The translations under genes and the position numbers were made by a program. Positions 1-6,495 of a stretch of DNA of 8,066 nucleotides are shown here, piece after piece; the stretch's first letter is position 1; the number at the start of each line of letters is the position of its first letter. The notes under the pieces were generated by a model. The model was given only the letters and a program-made list of their open reading frames with translations. It had not been told where the DNA came from and ran no database searches. The stretch comes from AM-1111 sp046302135. GTDB taxonomy: Bacteria > Bacteroidota > Bacteroidia > B-17B0 > Aurantibacillaceae. The DNA is taken from assembly GCA_046302135.1 (NCBI GenBank), contig JBKCIQ010000021.1, forward strand, positions 1 through 8,066, in the 5' to 3' direction.

Positions 1-376
1 GCGTAATCGTTTTTTCTTTCTCTTCTTTTTGCTGGGTCTGTTTTTCGATTTTTTGTAAATTAAATGTAAGAACAGCATTCATCATTACAATTACAAAGTA
101 CATAATTAAAAAGAGTAAATCTTCAGTTTCATGTACGGTAAGTGTAAAATTCGGAGGTATAAAAAAAAAGTCCCATAGTAATGCACTAAGTATTGCTGCA
201 ACGAGAACAGGTTTTAGAGTATAAAGCATTCCTAATATAGAAACAGCCATTAACAATATTAAAGCAATACTTCTGTAACCTAGAAAATCTTTTATAATAA
301 ATCCAATTCCTGTAACTATCGATACAGTTGCTATTGAGATAAAATACTGATTGAAATTTTCGGATTTTTGTTTCAT
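1..376 (-). CDS. DUF4118 (KdpD-type) membrane sensor, probably histidine kinase; N-terminal part only
   Basis: Seen: an open frame from ATG at 376 runs 125 codons to the left edge. It encodes four hydrophobic helices (about residues 11-29, 35-54, 56-72 and 87-106), then a Lys/Glu/Gln-rich stretch (108-123) that looks like the start of a coiled-coil linker. The motif FFFIPPNFTL (70-79), followed by HETED and a MYF helix, is the hallmark of the DUF4118 four-helix domain of KdpD-type potassium/turgor sensors. Known: in KdpD this domain sits between the cytoplasmic KdpD/Usp part and the histidine kinase core; Bacteroidota often encode the kinase half as a separate protein starting with DUF4118. 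Here nothing precedes the helices, which fits that split arrangement. Inference: the missing C-terminus would carry the HisKA and HATPase domains. No kdpABC gene is visible, so a potassium role is a guess and no symbol is given. Confidence 0.8.
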   Translation of the reverse strand, partial: MKQKSENFNQYFISIATVSIVTGIGFIIKDFLGYRSIALILLMAVSILGMLYTLKPVLVAAILSALLWDFFFIPPNFTLTVHETEDLLFLIMYFVIVMMNAVLTFNLQKIEKQTQQKEEKEKTIT

Positions 377-390
377 CTTTAATTTGTAGA

Positions 391-398
391 CAAAGGTA
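391..398 (-). promoter_or_regulatory. Putative Bacteroidota -7 promoter element for the DUF4118 sensor
   Basis: On the minus strand this reads TACCTTTG, an exact match to the Bacteroidota -7 consensus TAnnTTTG. It lies 14 bases upstream of the sensor ATG at 376, which would give a short leader of about 10 nt. No good TTG is found at the expected -33 distance, so the call rests on the -7 match and its placement alone. Confidence 0.4.
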
Positions 399-592
399 TT
401 TGCACTTAAATAAACTATTTATAAAATAACAATAATTTGGTATAAAGATTTTATAAAGTAGTATTTCCTAACGAGTGCCAGAAAACTGTTTTTATTTATT
501 TCAATTTTTTTATTTCACATAAGTTAAGGTTGGTTGTATTATTTTCGTTTTTTTATCCCTTTTCAAATGGCTTATTTCCTATATTTAACCCA

Positions 593-1627
593 ATGAATCC
601 AAATCTTAATCCGGACGAAGAGCATCTTAGTTCTGCAGAGAAAGAAATGGAGCGGATGTTACGCCCTGCTCAATTTGATGATTTTAGCGGTCAGCATGCA
701 GTAACCGAAAATTTACGCGTCTTCGTGCAGGCGGCAAAGCAACGCAATGAATCGTTGGATCATGTTTTGTTACATGGACCTCCCGGTTTGGGTAAAACAA
801 CCTTAGCGCATATTATTTCAAATGATCTTGCTGTTAATATAAGGATTACCTCAGGTCCGGTTTTGGATAAACCCGGTGATCTTGCCGGATTGTTGACCAA
901 TCTTGAGCCCAATGATGTACTTTTTATTGATGAAATTCATCGTTTAAGTCCTGTTGTTGAGGAATATTTGTATTCTGCAATGGAAGACTATAAGATTGAC
1001 ATCATGATTGATTCGGGGCCCAATGCAAGAACTGTTCAGATAAAATTAAACCCGTTTACTTTAGTAGGAGCAACAACACGTAGTGGATTATTAACGGCGC
1101 CTTTGAGAGCTCGTTTCGGAATCAATTTAAGATTGAGTTATTATGATTCAAAAGTACTAACGCGAATCGTTCAGCGTTCCGCGGATATATTAAAAGTTCC
1201 AATAAAAGAAGAGGCTGCATTTGAAATCGCAAGAAGAAGTCGTGGCACACCACGTATTGCAAATGCTTTGTTGCGTCGTGTTCGTGATTTTGCCCAGATA
1301 AAAGGCGATGGAACAATAGGACTTGAAATTGCGCAGTACGGATTGAAACAACTTAATGTAGATAAAAACGGATTGGATGAAATGGATCACAGGATTTTAA
1401 AAACCATTATAGAAAAATTCAAAGGAGGACCCGTTGGAATAAATACCATTTCTACTGCGGTGGGTGAGGAGTCAGGAACCATTGAGGAAGTTTACGAGCC
1501 CTTTTTGATCCAGGAAGGATATCTCATGCGAACGCCGCGCGGTAGGGAAGCAACAGAATTGGCCTACAAGCATTTTGGGAAATCGCCTTTAAATAGGGGA
1601 GGGGCAGGTTTGTTCGATGACATTTAA
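593..1627 (+). CDS. ruvB: Holliday junction branch migration DNA helicase RuvB
   Basis: RuvB is the hexameric AAA+ motor that, with RuvA, drives branch migration of Holliday junctions during recombinational repair in the cytoplasm. Seen in the 344-residue product: Walker A GPPGLGKT (62-69), Walker B FIDEIH (111-116), sensor 1 GATTRSG (159-165), arginine finger R174 in LRARFG, sensor 2 region GTPRIAN (218-224), and a C-terminal winged-helix domain (about 260-330) with the typical RTPRGREATELAYKHFG. The length is normal for the family. The frame is open upstream to a TTG at 530, which would add 21 hydrophobic residues starting MVVLFSFFYP; RuvB is soluble and the family begins near the acidic NPDEE segment, so the ATG at 593 is preferred. 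It is divergent from the sensor gene and convergent with the protease gene, so it appears to be a single-gene unit. Confidence 0.97.
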   Translation: MNPNLNPDEEHLSSAEKEMERMLRPAQFDDFSGQHAVTENLRVFVQAAKQRNESLDHVLLHGPPGLGKTTLAHIISNDLAVNIRITSGPVLDKPGDLAGLLTNLEPNDVLFIDEIHRLSPVVEEYLYSAMEDYKIDIMIDSGPNARTVQIKLNPFTLVGATTRSGLLTAPLRARFGINLRLSYYDSKVLTRIVQRSADILKVPIKEEAAFEIARRSRGTPRIANALLRRVRDFAQIKGDGTIGLEIAQYGLKQLNVDKNGLDEMDHRILKTIIEKFKGGPVGINTISTAVGEESGTIEEVYEPFLIQEGYLMRTPRGREATELAYKHFGKSPLNRGGAGLFDDI

Positions 1628-1687
1628 AAAAAACTAATTTCTTTAAAATTTTTTCAAGCGAACTCTTTATGTATTAGTAAGAAAAAA

Positions 1688-3313
1688 TTAACTTTTCATT
1701 CCTGTTTTTTTCATTGCCAGTTTTACAGCTTCAAATAAATTAATAAAACCGCCTGTTTTAGAAAGTTCAGAGAACTCTACTTGTTTATCTTTTGCCATTC
1801 CTGATATTGGCAGCTTAACCATTGTCTTTTTGTATGATTTGTTTACAGTTTTTTCAAGAATGCTTTTGATGTCTTTGGATGTAAGTTGTGGAAAGTAAGA
1901 TTTCAATAATGCCGCCGCACCTGCGGTGGCAGGACAAGCCATAGATGTACCGTTTTCTTTTTTGTATTTATTTCCTGGAAAAGTAGAATATATGTCTACT
2001 CCAGGAGCGAAAACATCAACAGTCTTTTTACCATAGTTTGAAAAAGAAGCAGGTAGTTCTAAACCTGTTTTCCAGCTTAACGCGCCAACTTCAATCCAGT
2101 TTTTACATCCTTTTTTAGATCCTTTTATCCTTTTCGTTGGATAATGAGTAGTTACATCAATATCAGTACTTTCGTTTCCGGCGGCGTGAACCATAAGAAC
2201 GCCCTTACTTTCGGCGTATTTTATTGCTTTTTCCAATGCATCCTTATGTTTAACATAAGTTTTTCCGAAGCTCATATTTATGATGTGGCAACCCATGTCT
2301 ACAGCATAATAAATTGCATTCGCAATGTCTTTATCTCTTTCGTCGCCATTGGGAACCGCACGAATTGGCATTATTCTTACATTGTCTGCAATACCATTAA
2401 TTCCGATGTTGTTGTTTCTTATTGCTCCAATTATACCTGATACGTGAGTTCCATGCCCAGGGTCTTCGCCTTTAACATCATTATTTCCATAGTATTTTTC
2501 GTAAGGGTTATTCTCGTCGTCACCAACAATTTCCATTCTCTGGTCGTAATCTGGATTCAAGTTGTATCTCATTCTTGCGTCCAAGTATTCTTTTCCTTCG
2601 GAAAGTTCATTTATGAAATCGTCTAAAGAGGTGTTGTCATCCTGTAGAAAAGTGCTAATCAGTCCTATCATCTGTTTCTTTTTTACATCCTCTGATTTAT
2701 AACTTAGAAGCGTACTCTTTTTTACTTTTTCAATATTCAAAGATGATTTTATTTCTTTGTTGATGCTTACAATTTGGTCAAATATGAAGTTGATCTGATT
2801 CAATTGACCTCCTACTTTTTTAATTTCTTTTTCAGTTTTTTCCTTTACTTCGAGGTATAATTTATATTCATCTTTATCCTTTACTTCATTTTCGTTTTTT
2901 CCATTGTATTTTTGATCAAGCTCCTTATAAATCCTTACCATCTCCAATCTTTCGTAATTAATATTTTTACCGTTTGCTCCACCAATGAAATTCCAGCCAT
3001 GAATATCATCTATGTAACCATTCCTGTCATCGTCTAGCCCATTACCAGGAATCTCGTTCTTATTTGTCCAAATTATATCTTTCAAATCCTCATGCTCAAT
3101 GTCAACTCCTGAGTCAATTACACCAACAATAACTGTAGTCGATTTTTTTCCTTTTAGCAACTCTCTGGAAACGCGTTCTGTTCCCAATCCGGTGGATGTA
3201 TCCAACTGCTGATCGAGATTGAACCAGTCATTGGATGTGGTCGTGTTATTTTCATTTTGAGAAAAACATGCTAAGGAAATAATTAGCGTTGATGAAAGAA
3301 AAAACTTTTTCAT
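1688..3313 (-). CDS. Exported subtilisin-like (S8 family) serine protease
   Basis: The 541-residue product has an N-terminal signal sequence (MKKFFLSSTLIISLACFSQ) and a subtilisin catalytic domain with all expected residues: Asp67 in GVIDSGVD, His287 in GHGTHVSG, oxyanion Asn380 in AAGNES and nucleophile Ser457 in GTSMACP. An acidic Asp/Asn loop (about 91-103, NGLDDDRNGYIDD) may bind calcium. Between Asp67 and His287 lie about 170 extra residues rich in Lys/Glu (roughly 111-283), largely helical in character. Cys16 sits in SLAC, a poor lipobox, so cleavage after FS is as likely as lipidation. The frame can start at a GTG (3331), but the ATG at 3313 begins the signal peptide directly and a likely -7 element overlaps that GTG. 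The protein ends soon after the catalytic domain, with no type IX secretion sorting domain. Substrate is unknown. It lies 72 nt downstream of the SDR gene and probably has its own promoter. Confidence 0.93.
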   Translation of the reverse strand: MKKFFLSSTLIISLACFSQNENNTTTSNDWFNLDQQLDTSTGLGTERVSRELLKGKKSTTVIVGVIDSGVDIEHEDLKDIIWTNKNEIPGNGLDDDRNGYIDDIHGWNFIGGANGKNINYERLEMVRIYKELDQKYNGKNENEVKDKDEYKLYLEVKEKTEKEIKKVGGQLNQINFIFDQIVSINKEIKSSLNIEKVKKSTLLSYKSEDVKKKQMIGLISTFLQDDNTSLDDFINELSEGKEYLDARMRYNLNPDYDQRMEIVGDDENNPYEKYYGNNDVKGEDPGHGTHVSGIIGAIRNNNIGINGIADNVRIMPIRAVPNGDERDKDIANAIYYAVDMGCHIINMSFGKTYVKHKDALEKAIKYAESKGVLMVHAAGNESTDIDVTTHYPTKRIKGSKKGCKNWIEVGALSWKTGLELPASFSNYGKKTVDVFAPGVDIYSTFPGNKYKKENGTSMACPATAGAAALLKSYFPQLTSKDIKSILEKTVNKSYKKTMVKLPISGMAKDKQVEFSELSKTGGFINLFEAVKLAMKKTGMKS

Positions 3314-3330
3314 TTTTATTGATTTGTTCA

Positions 3331-3338
3331 CAAATTTA
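3331..3338 (-). promoter_or_regulatory. Putative Bacteroidota -7 promoter element for the S8 protease
   Basis: On the minus strand this reads TAAATTTG, an exact match to TAnnTTTG. A TTA triplet lies 17 nt further upstream, close to the TTG expected at -33. Transcription would begin around 3325, giving a leader of about 12 nt before the ATG at 3313. That would leave the alternative GTG at 3331 untranscribed, which supports the shorter protein. It also suggests the protease is transcribed at least partly apart from the acyl-synthesis operon upstream. Confidence 0.45.
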
Positions 3339-3385
3339 TGAATACATCCTGAATTTAACTGTCTTAATATCCTAATTATCTTAAA

Positions 3386-4138
3386 TTATTTATTGAGCTG
3401 TCCTAAACTCAATCCGCCATCCATTTTAATAAATGTTCCTGTAACCCATTTTGACATATTGCTGATAAGGTATGCTGATGCCCAGGCAACATCCTCAGGT
3501 TCTCCGAATCCAAGCGGGTAAGAATTTTCGTAGTCATTTAAATCTTTTTGGCTTTGGACCGCCTCTATGGTCTGTTTAAATATTTCTGTTTTAACCAAGG
3601 CAGGTTGTAAAACATTTACACGAATTTTTCTAGTTGAAAGTTCTAGGGCCATGGTTTTTGCATAACCCTCGAGTGCAGATTTTGATGAAATATATGGAGC
3701 ACCACCAAAGTAGCTGTGTAATACTGACACAGATGATATGAATACAACTGAAGAGGAGTTTTTTAATTTATTAGATCTCAATAAGGCTGATGTTAGTTTT
3801 ACCGCTGAATGAAAATTAATTTCAAAAACTTCGTTTAAGTGTTTTTCCTGAATGAATTTTACAGGAACAGGTAAAACTTTTCCTGCACAATGTACCCAAC
3901 CGGAAATTTCACCAATAGAATCAATGAGATTTTTAATCTGATCATCTTTGGTAAGGTCGGAGGTAAATATTTCAACCTTTCCTTTACAGGTTCCGGCCGT
4001 TCTATTTAATTCTTCTTTGTTCCTGGCGGTAAGATATAATTCGGCACCCAAAGCAGAAAATAAAATCGAAGTTGCCCTTCCTATTCCTGAAGAAGCTCCG
4101 GTAATTAAAATTTTTTTATTGTTTAAATTAAAAATCAT
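3386..4138 (-). CDS. SDR-family ketoreductase, FabG-like, fourth gene of the acyl-synthesis operon
   Basis: This 250-residue classical short-chain dehydrogenase/reductase has the NAD(P)-binding TGASSGIG (13-20), TARN with Arg39 favouring NADPH, HCAG (83-86) in place of the usual NNAG, and the tetrad Asn108, Ser136, Tyr149, Lys153 (YISSK). The PEDVA segment (214-218) and C-terminal MDGG are typical of FabG-like reductases, and PG after the last core strand is replaced by PA (QPALVKTE). Length is normal. Its ATG overlaps the stop of the upstream KAS III gene by 4 nt (ATGA), so translation is probably coupled. Inference: it reduces the beta-ketoacyl-ACP made by the two upstream synthases to a 3-hydroxyacyl-ACP. 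A sugar or other small-molecule substrate is possible, but the context favours acyl reduction. It is unlikely to be the housekeeping fabG because it is embedded in a specialised operon. Confidence 0.92.
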   Translation of the reverse strand: MIFNLNNKKILITGASSGIGRATSILFSALGAELYLTARNKEELNRTAGTCKGKVEIFTSDLTKDDQIKNLIDSIGEISGWVHCAGKVLPVPVKFIQEKHLNEVFEINFHSAVKLTSALLRSNKLKNSSSVVFISSVSVLHSYFGGAPYISSKSALEGYAKTMALELSTRKIRVNVLQPALVKTEIFKQTIEAVQSQKDLNDYENSYPLGFGEPEDVAWASAYLISNMSKWVTGTFIKMDGGLSLGQLNK

Positions 4139-5196
4139 TCAATCTCAATTAAGGGTAAAAAAACAGTTTTTTCAGCGTTCACTATGCATGCTCCCCATGA
4201 AAACCCTACACCAAATCCGCATAAACATAATTCATTGGTTTTTCCATTTTCTATATTTTTAAAGTTTTCGGTCATGGTCAGCGGAATAGATGCAGAACTT
4301 GTATTTCCAAAAGATTCGATCGAATAAAGAAATTTTTCTGCCGGGACTGATTTCATTTTTTTTCTAACGCTTTCATTAATGAACTTGTTTGCCTGATGTA
4401 AAACGAAGTAATCTGTATTTTCCAATAATTTTCCTGCAAATTCATATAACTCTTTTATGGCATTCGGCACTTCTCTCACTGCAAAATTAAATATTTCAAC
4501 ACCGTTTAGCTGTAAATGTCTTCCTGCACGTATTACTCCTGGAGCCACTTCTTTCAATTCAAATGTTTCTTTACGAATTCCATTTCTTGATCCTCCATCT
4601 GAAATCATTATTGCTTCGTGTCCAGACCCGTCAGTCATCAGGTTAAAATAACTTTCTTTCGCATCTGAATCATATTCAATTGCAGTTGCGCTGCCTGCAT
4701 CGCCAAACAGCGGATATGTACTTTTATCTTGTTCGCAGGTGCTAGAACTCGACTTATCACCAACGCACAAAATAACTTTTTTAATATTTCCTGATTGCAT
4801 TAAGTTGCCTGCAATGAAAAGTCCATAAACATATCCTGAGCAACCAAGATTTACATCAAAGGCTATAGTAGTTTTTTTTAGACTCAGTTTATTTTGCAAC
4901 ATTACAGCTGTACCTGGAATAAAATAATCAGGACTTTGTGTAATGGTTATTATTGCGTCCACCTCATCATTGCTCCATTTTAAAGAATTGAGCAATTCTT
5001 TTGCGGCGCTATAAAGTAAATCTCCGGTTGAAATATGTTGAGGAGCAACTCTTCTCTTAGCAATTCCTGTTGTTTTGATGAAAAGGTCCCTTTCTGTTTG
5101 CGATATATAATTATAGTCAATGTTGCTTGTTTCGTTTTTGGGTACGCATGAAGCTACACCTCTTATTGAAAGATTTTTCAACTCAATTAATGCCAT
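4135..5196 (-). CDS. Ketoacyl-ACP synthase III family protein, second copy (KS-B)
   Basis: This is a 353-residue thiolase-fold condensing enzyme of the FabH/KAS III type. Visible catalytic residues are Cys119 (NLGCSGYVYGL), His267 (LHQANKF) and Asn298 (FGNTSSASIP), so the decarboxylating triad is complete. The LFGDAGSA segment (163-170) and C-terminal GFGVGFSWGA (327-336) are family signatures, and the basic helix VRKKMK (277-282) is where FabH docks ACP. Known: KAS III enzymes load an acyl-CoA on the Cys and condense it with malonyl-ACP; some relatives instead transfer acyl groups to sugars or other carriers. The start ATG directly abuts the TAG of the ACP gene, and the end overlaps the SDR gene. 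It is a clear paralogue of the first KAS III of the operon, with a longer middle region after GGSRNG (201-206). Substrate is not readable; it should not be called fabH. Confidence 0.93.
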   Translation of the reverse strand: MALIELKNLSIRGVASCVPKNETSNIDYNYISQTERDLFIKTTGIAKRRVAPQHISTGDLLYSAAKELLNSLKWSNDEVDAIITITQSPDYFIPGTAVMLQNKLSLKKTTIAFDVNLGCSGYVYGLFIAGNLMQSGNIKKVILCVGDKSSSSTCEQDKSTYPLFGDAGSATAIEYDSDAKESYFNLMTDGSGHEAIMISDGGSRNGIRKETFELKEVAPGVIRAGRHLQLNGVEIFNFAVREVPNAIKELYEFAGKLLENTDYFVLHQANKFINESVRKKMKSVPAEKFLYSIESFGNTSSASIPLTMTENFKNIENGKTNELCLCGFGVGFSWGACIVNAEKTVFLPLIEIE

Positions 5197-5436
5197 CTAT
5201 TTTTTTATCCTTGATGCAACAATTTCATACAACTGTCTTACCGTACTTGTATTTTTGAGGTCATTGGCGTTTAACTGAACATCAAAGCAGGAATCAACAT
5301 AAGCGATAACAAATAGTGCATACATTGAACTCCAATTATCTAATTCGTGATATTTTGTATCCGGCTGAAGCGTTCCCTTTTCCATTCCCTCTAGTTCTGC
5401 TTCTAGTTGTGCTGTAAATTCCTCAATTGATATCAT
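5197..5436 (-). CDS. Acyl carrier protein, dedicated, with atypical carrier motif
   Basis: A 79-residue small acidic helical protein with the size and pattern of an acyl carrier protein. Around the expected phosphopantetheine site it reads LDNWSSMYALFVI (32-44): Ser37 aligns with the modified Ser of the usual DSL motif, with Ser36 in place of Asp and Met38 in place of Leu. The following FDVQLNANDLKNTSTVRQLYEIV (51-73) matches helices III and IV of ACPs. It would carry the growing chain as a thioester after 4'-phosphopantetheinyl transfer. It sits between two KAS III genes: 1 nt after the stop of the first and directly against the start of the second, so expression is likely coupled and the three proteins probably act together. 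The housekeeping ACP normally has DSLD, so this is a specialised carrier. If Ser37 were not modified, the protein could only be a scaffold. Confidence 0.88.
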   Translation of the reverse strand: MISIEEFTAQLEAELEGMEKGTLQPDTKYHELDNWSSMYALFVIAYVDSCFDVQLNANDLKNTSTVRQLYEIVASRIKK

Positions 5437-5437
5437 T

Positions 5438-6436
5438 TTAGTATTTTATAATTGTTCCTGCCCAACTCAATCCCAGTCCAAATCCTGCAAGCAATATTTT
5501 CATCCCACGTTTTAATTTTCCCTGGCTTTCGGCTTTGAGAAGCGCTATAGGAATGGTTGAAGATACAGTATTTCCTGTTTCAGAGATATCGTTTATGAAT
5601 TTTTCTTGAGGAATTTTCATTTTTTTTCTGAGTACTTCAAGTAAAAAAGAATTGGCCTGATGGAAAACGAAAAGATCAATTTGATCTATTGATAAACTAT
5701 TTTTTTCTAAAATCTGATTCACCATACCAGGAACTGTGCGGATTGCGAATGAAAATATTTCAGTACTTTTCATACTCATTTTCCCGTACAACATGCTTGT
5801 TTGAGTAAGCCATTTTATGTCCGGTGGATTTCTTGTCCCGCTTTTTTCGACACATAGCAAGTCATAACCAGAACCATCAGTTCCGAAAAAATACTTTTCA
5901 TCAAATGAATTACCTAATTCAATTATACTCGCTGTAGCCGCATCTCCGAAAAGCGATAATAACTCTTCGTCATTTTTATCAATCACAAATGATGGGGTAT
6001 CGGCGGTTATTAATAACACCTTTTTTGCGATTCCTGATGATAAAATTGATTTTGAAATAGATAGACCGTAAATGTAACCGGTGCAACCTTGCGGAATGTC
6101 CATCACAAAACATTCTTTTTTCAATCTTAAACGATTTTGAAGAATAGCAGAGGTAACAGGCGCTTTAAAATCAAATCCATGTCCAACTAAAATTAAAGCA
6201 TCGATCTCATCTCTGTGCTGAGATTTAATTTTAAACAACTTTTCTGCTGCTTCAAATCCCATGTCCGACATAAGAAAATCAGGCTTAGTGATTCTTCTGT
6301 CCATTACGCCTGTTTTTTTAAATATCTCTAAAGGGTCAGAATTGAATCTCTTAGCTATTTCATAATTCGATAAATTTCCTTCAGGTAAAAAAGAAGACAA
6401 TGCAGTTATTTTTATCCCTTTATTTTCAGTTTGCAT
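5438..6436 (-). CDS. Ketoacyl-ACP synthase III family protein, first copy (KS-A), first gene of operon
   Basis: A 332-residue KAS III with Cys118 (PQGCTGYIYGL), His259 (FHQANSF) and Asn289 (TGNTVSSTIP), so the condensing triad is intact. LFGDAATAS (162-170) and GFGLGLSWAG (318-327) are family signatures, and LRKKMK (269-274) is a likely ACP-docking helix. It aligns end to end with the second KAS III of the operon but differs around the active site (QGCT versus LGCS) and in the substrate-pocket half, so the two are old paralogues and not a recent duplication. Length is close to typical FabH. It is the promoter-proximal gene, followed after 1 nt by the ACP. Inference: it performs the priming condensation on the operon's own ACP, or forms a pair with KS-B. 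An acyltransferase role, as known for some KAS III relatives, cannot be excluded. Confidence 0.93.
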   Translation of the reverse strand: MQTENKGIKITALSSFLPEGNLSNYEIAKRFNSDPLEIFKKTGVMDRRITKPDFLMSDMGFEAAEKLFKIKSQHRDEIDALILVGHGFDFKAPVTSAILQNRLRLKKECFVMDIPQGCTGYIYGLSISKSILSSGIAKKVLLITADTPSFVIDKNDEELLSLFGDAATASIIELGNSFDEKYFFGTDGSGYDLLCVEKSGTRNPPDIKWLTQTSMLYGKMSMKSTEIFSFAIRTVPGMVNQILEKNSLSIDQIDLFVFHQANSFLLEVLRKKMKIPQEKFINDISETGNTVSSTIPIALLKAESQGKLKRGMKILLAGFGLGLSWAGTIIKY

Positions 6437-6448
6437 AGCGGAGCTTCA

Positions 6449-6456
6449 TAAAATTA
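6449..6456 (-). promoter_or_regulatory. Weak candidate -7 element for the KAS III/ACP/SDR operon
   Basis: The minus strand reads TAATTTTA, one mismatch from TAnnTTTG, 12 nt upstream of the ATG at 6436. AT-rich DNA gives many such near matches, so this is tentative. The operon promoter must in any case lie in or very near the 59-nt divergent spacer (6437-6495), unless it extends into the 6496 gene. Confidence 0.22.
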
Positions 6457-6467
6457 AATTTTTTTCT

Positions 6468-6475
6468 TAACTTAG
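6468..6475 (+). promoter_or_regulatory. Candidate -7 element for the small exported protein gene
   Basis: TAACTTAG, one mismatch from TAnnTTTG, after a T-rich run. It lies 20 nt before the GTG start at 6496, giving a leader of roughly 15 nt. It sits in the same 59-nt spacer as the operon promoter on the other strand, so the two promoters would be back to back. Confidence 0.35.
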
Positions 6476-6495
6476 CGTGTATATAAATAATTAAC

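Noticed and set aside
1122..1390. Two short minus-strand open frames inside ruvB
   Set aside because: They are antisense to well-conserved RuvB motor and winged-helix sequence, have no recognisable motif, and give low-complexity proteins.
1628..1687. Possible shared terminator between the convergent ruvB and protease genes
   Set aside because: Only 6-bp AT-rich inverted repeats separated by about 34 nt (ACTAAT 1633-1638 with ATTAGT 1673-1678) are present, with competing pairings and no GC-rich stem. This is too weak to call.
1688..1800. Type IX secretion sorting domain at the protease C-terminus
   Set aside because: The protein ends shortly after the catalytic domain in a helical Lys-rich tail (NLFEAVKLAMKK). 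There is no beta-rich Por-type domain and no closing KVV/KLIV-like pattern.
2144..2626. Two plus-strand open frames of 98 and 60 codons inside the protease gene
   Set aside because: They are antisense to the conserved His and Asp/Asn-rich parts of the S8 protease; their hydrophobic composition is what antisense of charged, AT-rich coding DNA produces.
3948..4651. Plus-strand open frames opposite the SDR and KAS III genes
   Set aside because: Both overlap unmistakable conserved coding sequence on the minus strand and show no family features.
3386..6436. Housekeeping fatty acid genes fabH-acpP-fabG
   Set aside because: There are two KAS III copies, the ACP lacks DSL, and fabD/fabF/plsX/rpmF-type neighbours are absent, so a specialised pathway is more likely.
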